NCBI GenBank assembly: GCA_004020315.1
Contig: SAQG01000016.1
Span: 62,001 to 126,000, forward strand
Reading direction: 5' to 3'
DNA: 64,000 bases
Source: Mesorhizobium sp.
GTDB taxonomy: Bacteria; Pseudomonadota; Alphaproteobacteria; Rhizobiales; Rhizobiaceae
The translations under genes were made by a program, and so were the position numbers. The notes beneath the pieces were generated by a model. The model had not been told where the DNA came from, searched no databases, and was given only the letters and a program-made list of their open reading frames with translations. This document shows positions 59,809 through 64,000 of the stretch, piece after piece (position 1 is the first letter of the stretch; each line of letters begins with the position of its first letter).

Positions 59809-60504
59809 ATGGCAGCCAAACGCAGCGGCGCCCGGAGCAAACGGTCTCAACGGATAAGTGAGTTGCTCCAGCCCGTGCAGGAGCCGCACAGTGAACCGCC
59901 GCTCTCTCGGGAACGTATCGTGGCGACCGCGGTCGAACTGCTGGACGCTCAAGGAGTCGACGGATTGACGATGCGTCGGCTGGCCGATCGCCTCGGATCG
60001 GGCGTGATGAGCCTGTATTGGCACGTCGACAACAAAGAGGATGTCTTTGATCTGGCGCTCGACTCGGTGCTCGAATATCGCGGACCGCCGCAAATAGTTG
60101 AGTCTCAAGACTGGCGCGGAGAAGTCGTTCATATGCTCGAAGACTGGCGCGCCAGCATGCTGCGCCATCCTTGGTCGGCATCGCTGTTGCCGCGCCGGGC
60201 ACTTGGCCCGAACATTCTCGGTCGCCTAGAACTGCTGAGCAAATCGTTGTCCAGGGCCGGTATAGCGGACGCAGATGTGAACGTCGCGATATGGTCTCTC
60301 TGGAACTATGTGATGGGCGCCACCATCACCCGGGCGAGCTTCGACCGGTCGGACGACGACAGAGCCGCCGCGCAGCAGCGCCTTACACGTCTCAGCGAAC
60401 GCTACCCGACAATCGAACGCACTCGTCTGCTGCTGGATAACGATTGGGATGGTGCTTTCCGGAAAGGCCTCGGCTTCCTGCTCGATGGCCTCTCTCCAAG
60501 ATGA
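59809..60504 (+). CDS. TetR-family transcriptional regulator
   Basis: A 231-residue repressor. A basic tail (about 1-30) precedes the HTH: RERIVATAVELLDAQGVDGLTMRRLADRLGSGVMSLYWHVDNKEDVFDLALD (about 35-85). The C-terminal domain resembles the TetR_C_1-type fold found in tetracycline repressor relatives; the ligand is unknown. GAGGAAG lies before ATG 59809. It probably represses itself and the divergent exported Rid gene through the GTAC sites upstream. Confidence 0.9.
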   Translation: MAAKRSGARSKRSQRISELLQPVQEPHSEPPLSRERIVATAVELLDAQGVDGLTMRRLADRLGSGVMSLYWHVDNKEDVFDLALDSVLEYRGPPQIVESQDWRGEVVHMLEDWRASMLRHPWSASLLPRRALGPNILGRLELLSKSLSRAGIADADVNVAIWSLWNYVMGATITRASFDRSDDDRAAAQQRLTRLSERYPTIERTRLLLDNDWDGAFRKGLGFLLDGLSPR

Positions 60505-60662
60505 AGCTGAACGGTAGCAAAGCGACTGCCGCAAAATCCCCGATTAAACGACAGTTTTGCACCTGCGTTTAAGATTCCGCCACGGGGCGTGAGCCGAGAT
60601 GCAAACTGAGACCCGGCCCAGACCACTTGACGAAAGGTCGGTGGCGCGCAAAACTGCTAAGA

Positions 60663-60670
60663 TGTCAGAC
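60663..60670. promoter_or_regulatory. Possible FadR/GntR half-palindrome upstream of gntR
   Basis: TGTCAGAC within ATGTCAGACCA (60662-60672) matches the FCD-type GntR pattern NGT-N3-ACN around a centre at 60667. It lies 17 bp before the gntR start and could be an autoregulatory site. Confidence 0.3.
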
Positions 60671-60686
60671 CAATTTTGGGCCTAGT

Positions 60687-61427
60687 ATGGGAGCGCCCGG
60701 CGAACTGCCCGGGGCACCTGCCACGCGAGTGGCAATCGCCACGCTCCCGCCGCTGGATCGCGGCAAACAGGTTATGGAAGCGTTGGCCGACTATGTCGAG
60801 CGCGCTGCGCTGAAGAGCGGTGACCGGCTTCCGACCGAACGCGAATTGATGGCCGCGCTTTCCGTCGGGCGCTCGACGATACGGGAGGCGATGGGCCGTT
60901 TCGAAGCGCTCGGCGTCACCGAGACCCGCAAAGGCAGTGGCACCTATCTGCTCAAGCCAATATCCGCCGGCACGATCCATTTGCCACTGTCGCTCGATAC
61001 GGCAGAGCTGCGCGACGGTCTCTTGCACACCCTCGAGGTGCGCCGCGGCATCGAGGCCGAGGCAAGCATGGTTGCGGCGCGGCGGCGCACGTCCGACGAT
61101 CTGCGGACGATCGAGGAAAAACTCATCGAGATGGAGCGCGTCCATCTCGCCACCGGCACGTCGGGCCCGGAAGACCTTGCCTTTCATCTGGCCGTCTACG
61201 ACGCGACGCACAACCCGCTTTTCCGGCAGCTCCTGGGGCAGATGCGCGAAGCGTTCGAGCGCTTCTGGGACCATCCTTTCGACCGCCAGGATTTCGCGCG
61301 GCGGTCGTTCCCGTATCACCGTGAGCTGTTCGATGCGATCGTCGCCAGGGACGCGGAGCTGGCGCGCGGAAAAACGCTGAAGATCCTCGAGATCGTCGAA
61401 GAGGATATCGAGGAAATGTCGAAATGA
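60687..61427 (+). CDS. GntR-family regulator, FadR/FCD subfamily
   Basis: A 246-residue regulator. The winged HTH is GKQVMEALADYVERAALKSGDRLPTERELMAALSVGRSTIREAMGRFEALGV (about 27-80), and the FCD all-helical ligand domain follows (LLHTLEVRRGIEAEASMVAARR, DLAFHLAVYDATHNPLFRQLL, YHRELFDAIVARDA), with the metal-binding Asp and His residues of the subfamily. Start ATG 60687. Its stop overlaps the PLP-enzyme ATG by four bases, so it is the first gene of the operon and likely senses the operon's substrate. Confidence 0.92.
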   Translation: MGAPGELPGAPATRVAIATLPPLDRGKQVMEALADYVERAALKSGDRLPTERELMAALSVGRSTIREAMGRFEALGVTETRKGSGTYLLKPISAGTIHLPLSLDTAELRDGLLHTLEVRRGIEAEASMVAARRRTSDDLRTIEEKLIEMERVHLATGTSGPEDLAFHLAVYDATHNPLFRQLLGQMREAFERFWDHPFDRQDFARRSFPYHRELFDAIVARDAELARGKTLKILEIVEEDIEEMSK

Positions 61428-62599
61428 ACGGTCCCGATTTTTTCGACCAGGCATCGCTGATCGCCGCGCATGACGAGGGCAACGCCTTCGATGCCGTCGT
61501 CCCGCCGATCGTGCAGACCTCGCTCTTCACCTTCCCGAACTATGACGAGATGCTCGAGACATACCGCGGCGAAAAGGTGCGGCCAACCTACACGCGCGGG
61601 CTGAACCCGACCGTGCGCATGTTCGAGGAAATGCTGGCAAAACTGGAAGGCGCCGAGGACGCGATCGGTTTTGCAAGCGGCATGTCCGCCATCTCGGCGG
61701 CCGTGCTGAGCTTCGTCGAGCCGGGCGACCGCATCGTCGCGGTCAGGCACATCTACCCGGACGCGTTCCGGCTGTTTGGGACGTTGCTCGCGCGCATGCG
61801 CATCGAGGTGACCTATGTCGACGGGCGCGACGAGGCGGCTGTCGCGAGCGCCCTGCCTGGCGCCAAGCTGTTCTATATGGAAAGCCCGACCAGCTGGGTT
61901 ATGGAAACGCATGACATCGGTGCGCTCGCTGCGCTGGCGAAGTCCAGCGGCATCCCGACCATCATCGACAACAGCTGGGCCAGCCCGGTCTTCCAGCGGC
62001 CGTTGTCGCTCGGCGTCGACATTGTGGTCCACTCCGCGTCCAAGTATCTGGGTGGCCACAGCGATGTCGTGGCCGGCGTGGTCGCGGGCTCGAAGGACTT
62101 GATCGGCCGTATTCGCGGCGAAGCCTATCCATATCTCGGCGGCAAGCTGTCGCCATTCGATGCCTGGCTCTTGATTCGCGGCTTGCGCACACTTCCGATC
62201 CGGATGCGCGCGCATCAGGCCTCCGGCCTCGAAATCGCACGGCGCCTGCAGGATCATCCGATCGTCGAGAAGGTCTGCCATCCGGGGTTGGCCAACCTGC
62301 TTCCTGCGGGGCTCACCGGCACGTCTGGCCTATTCTCATTTGTCTTCCGCGACGGCATCGACATCCGGACGTTTGCCGACCGCCTTAAGCTGTTCAAGCT
62401 AGGCGTGTCGTGGGGCGGCCACGAAAGCCTCATCGTGCCCGGCGAGGTCGTGCTGCAGCAGAAGGCCCAACCCAATTCCGCGATGGCGTTCGGCGTTCAT
62501 CCGCGGTCCGTGCGTCTCCATGTCGGCCTCGAGGGAACCGAGGCGCTGTGGAGTGACCTGGAAACGGCGATCGACGCCGCTTCCGAAGAAAAGACCTGA
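61424..62599 (+). CDS. PLP-dependent Cys/Met-metabolism (trans-sulfuration) family lyase
   Basis: A 391-residue fold-type I PLP enzyme of the cystathionine beta/gamma-lyase and methionine gamma-lyase family. The Schiff-base lysine is K207 in HSASKYLGGHSDV; D182 contacts the PLP ring N; Y56-T-R58 (YTRGLNP) reaches the phosphate of the neighbour subunit; and FASGMSAISAAVL is the phosphate loop. The usual active-site Tyr-Gly-Gly region reads HIYPDAFRLFGT. The reaction (beta- or gamma-elimination or replacement on an amino-acid thioether) cannot be settled. It sits between its GntR regulator and an ABC uptake gene. Confidence 0.9.
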   Translation: MNGPDFFDQASLIAAHDEGNAFDAVVPPIVQTSLFTFPNYDEMLETYRGEKVRPTYTRGLNPTVRMFEEMLAKLEGAEDAIGFASGMSAISAAVLSFVEPGDRIVAVRHIYPDAFRLFGTLLARMRIEVTYVDGRDEAAVASALPGAKLFYMESPTSWVMETHDIGALAALAKSSGIPTIIDNSWASPVFQRPLSLGVDIVVHSASKYLGGHSDVVAGVVAGSKDLIGRIRGEAYPYLGGKLSPFDAWLLIRGLRTLPIRMRAHQASGLEIARRLQDHPIVEKVCHPGLANLLPAGLTGTSGLFSFVFRDGIDIRTFADRLKLFKLGVSWGGHESLIVPGEVVLQQKAQPNSAMAFGVHPRSVRLHVGLEGTEALWSDLETAIDAASEEKT

Positions 62600-62626
62600 A
62601 GCAACCAGACAAGAAGGGAACGGAAA

Positions 62627-63886
62627 ATGAAGAAGCTTCTTATCGCCGCATTCGCCACCGTACTGATGTCGGGTGCTGCGCTCGCCGACACGACGCTGAA
62701 GCTCGTAGAGGTGATCACCAGCCCCGAGCGCACCGAAACCCTGAAATCGATCGTCTCCAAATTCGAGGCTGCCAATCCGGGCACCAAGGTCGAGGTCATC
62801 TCGCTGCCCTGGGGCGAGGCGTTCCAGAAATTCGCGACCATGGTGTCCGCCGGCGAAATCCCCGACGTCATGGAGATGCCGGACACCTGGCTGTCGCTCT
62901 ATGCCAACAACGGCCTTCTCGAGAGCCTCGAACCCTATCTTGCCAAATGGGAACACACCTCGGGCCTTACCGATCGCGCGCTCGAACTCGGGCGCGACGT
63001 GAACAACACCGCCTACATGCTGCCCTATGGCTTCTATCTCCGGGCGATGTTCTACAACAAGAAGCTGTTCCAGGAGGCTGGTGTCACCGAGCCGCCCAAG
63101 ACGATGGACGAGTTCGTGGCGGCGTCTGAAAAAGTCTCAAAGCTTCCGGGCAAATATGGCTACTGCCTCCGCGGCGGGCCGGGCGGCCTCAACGGCTGGA
63201 TCATGTTCGGCGCAACCATGGCCGGGTCCAACAAGTTCTTCAACGAAGACGGCACCTCGACGATGAACAGCGAAGGCTGGGTCAAGGGACTGACCTGGGT
63301 CGTCGACCTTTACAAGAAGGGATTGGCACCGAAGGACAGCGTCAACTGGGGTTTTAACGAAATCGTCGCCGGATTCTACACCGGCACCTGCGCAATGCTT
63401 GATCAGGATCCAGACGCACTGATCGCGATCGCCGAACGGATGAAGCCGGAAGACTACGGCGTCACGACCATGCCGAAGGGGCCGAGCGGCAAGACGTTCC
63501 CGACCATCGGCTACGCTGGTTGGTCGATGATGGCGGCCAGTCAGAACAAGGACCTCTCCTGGAAGCTGATCGAAACGCTCGAAGGGCCCGAGGGCAATAT
63601 CGAGTGGAACAAGCGCACCGGAGCGCTGCCGGTCCACAAGTCGGCCGAAAAGGATCCCTTCTACGCGAGCGAGCAGTTCAAGGGCTGGTTCACCGAACTC
63701 GAGGACAAGGATGCGGTGCCGACGGTCATGCCGACCTATCTCGAGGAGTTCGCCTTCTTCAAGGACTCGATGGTCATCAAGACCAGTCAACAGGCGTTGC
63801 TCGGCGACATCACGCCCGAGGAAATGGCCAACCAGTGGGCCGACTATCTGACCAAGGCACAGCAGAAGTACCTGGCCAAGAAATAA
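62627..63886 (+). CDS. ABC-transporter solute-binding protein (family 1, sugar-type)
   Basis: A 419-residue periplasmic protein. The signal peptide MKKLLIAAFATVLMSGAALA cleaves before DTTLKL. The mature chain is a type I extracellular solute-binding fold (TLKSIVSKFEAANPGTKVEVISLPWGEAFQKFATMVSAGEIPDVMEMPDTW), closest in style to carbohydrate ABC receptors. Conserved later segments are AYMLPYGFYLRAMFYNKKLFQEAG and TIGYAGWSMMAASQNKD. The permease and ATPase genes would lie beyond the window edge. It starts 27 bp after the PLP-enzyme gene with GGAACGG upstream. Confidence 0.93.
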   Translation: MKKLLIAAFATVLMSGAALADTTLKLVEVITSPERTETLKSIVSKFEAANPGTKVEVISLPWGEAFQKFATMVSAGEIPDVMEMPDTWLSLYANNGLLESLEPYLAKWEHTSGLTDRALELGRDVNNTAYMLPYGFYLRAMFYNKKLFQEAGVTEPPKTMDEFVAASEKVSKLPGKYGYCLRGGPGGLNGWIMFGATMAGSNKFFNEDGTSTMNSEGWVKGLTWVVDLYKKGLAPKDSVNWGFNEIVAGFYTGTCAMLDQDPDALIAIAERMKPEDYGVTTMPKGPSGKTFPTIGYAGWSMMAASQNKDLSWKLIETLEGPEGNIEWNKRTGALPVHKSAEKDPFYASEQFKGWFTELEDKDAVPTVMPTYLEEFAFFKDSMVIKTSQQALLGDITPEEMANQWADYLTKAQQKYLAKK

Positions 63887-63902
63887 ACGGCGGACCTAGA
63901 GC

Positions 63903-63933
63903 ATCGGAGCCGCCCATCGCGGGCGACTCCGAT
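63903..63933 (+). other. Stem-loop after the solute-binding-protein gene
   Basis: ATCGGAGCCGCCC (63903-63915) and GGGCGACTCCGAT (63921-63933) pair over 13 positions with one mismatch and a 5-base loop. No T-run follows, so it may protect the abundant receptor mRNA from decay rather than end transcription before the permease genes. Confidence 0.6.
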
Positions 63934-64000
63934 AGGTCTCGTCCATGGTCGATTGGAAGGATGGCCAATGGAACGAAAGCGTTAGCTGATGGTTTTTGAC
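63934..64000 (+). other. Window edge; no full gene
   Basis: After the hairpin the last 67 bp hold no complete gene. An ATG at 63989 opens a frame (MVFD) that runs to the edge and could be the start of the expected permease gene, but four codons cannot support a call. Confidence 0.2.

Noticed and set aside
1..64000. tRNA, rRNA, CRISPR arrays, integrases, transposases
   Set aside because: I looked for T-loop signatures, regularly spaced repeats and DDE or tyrosine recombinase motifs and found none. A tRNAscan-SE or CRISPR finder run would confirm.

Overview
The window is chromosomal DNA from a high-GC alphaproteobacterium, most likely Mesorhizobium or a close relative in the Hyphomicrobiales. 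The evidence is conserved rhizobial gene neighbourhoods (dnaB-radA-cvpA-purF; rpsF-rpsR-rplI; fabD-fabG-acpP-fabF-mltG-yicC-gmk; lptF-lptG-lptD-surA-pdxA-rsmA; pepA-holC), a separate psd-pssA pair, an Atm1-type exporter and rhizobial intergenic palindromes. No tRNA, rRNA, CRISPR array, integrase or insertion sequence was recognised. The assignment rests on recognition of families and gene order, not on a database search.

Layout. 1-1.8 kb: a partial conserved secreted protein, a NUDIX hydrolase, an HMCES-type DNA-protein crosslink enzyme and a small hypothetical. 2.2-7.6 kb: cysS, a VOC protein, two tandem GFA-family zinc proteins, proline iminopeptidase and citramalate synthase, each joined to the next by a 4-bp overlap except for one 4-bp gap. 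7.7-18.2 kb: mixed accessory and housekeeping genes (RarD, ZntB/CorA-type transporter, sorbosone-dehydrogenase-like lipoprotein, LOG, LysM protein, ArsR regulator with Atm1-type ABC exporter, SMP-30 lactonase, DUF4375 protein). 18.4-22.6 kb: phosphatidylethanolamine synthesis (psd, pssA), a small membrane protein and a two-domain acyltransferase/acyl-ACP synthetase. 22.8-28.2 kb: tautomerase and LysR divergent pair, DMT permease, an ATPase remnant, OsmC, two small secreted proteins and an SDR. 28.3-38.3 kb: purine synthesis, recombination, replication and ribosomal genes on the minus strand, with rsm22-like, ynfA and cfa. 38.6-47.3 kb: a phosphoglycerol-transferase-like membrane sulfatase, then fatty-acid synthesis, mltG, yicC and gmk. 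47.4-55.6 kb: DUF1330 protein, then outer-membrane biogenesis (lptF, lptG, lptD, surA) coupled to pdxA and rsmA. 56.1-58.1 kb: pepA-holC. 58.2-64 kb: an accessory metabolic block with a HAD dehalogenase, an exported Rid protein divergent from a TetR regulator, and a GntR / PLP-lyase / ABC solute-binding protein operon that runs off the window.

How genes work together. Envelope functions dominate: phospholipid heads (psd, pssA), acyl chains (fabD, fabG, acpP, fabF, Aas-like, cfa), LPS export (lptD, lptF, lptG with surA as chaperone), peptidoglycan (mltG, LysM). Non-coding signals of most interest are three matches to the alphaproteobacterial general-stress (EcfG) promoter, a 31-bp palindrome spanning the arsR start codon, a paired GTAC-N3-GTAC operator between rid and tetR, an intrinsic-terminator hairpin directly abutting the ynfA start codon, and an apparent CTG start codon for pdxA. 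No wholly new system is demonstrated; the best candidates for new biology are the terminal GntR/PLP-lyase/ABC cassette with its periplasmic Rid neighbour, and the ynfA leader hairpin.
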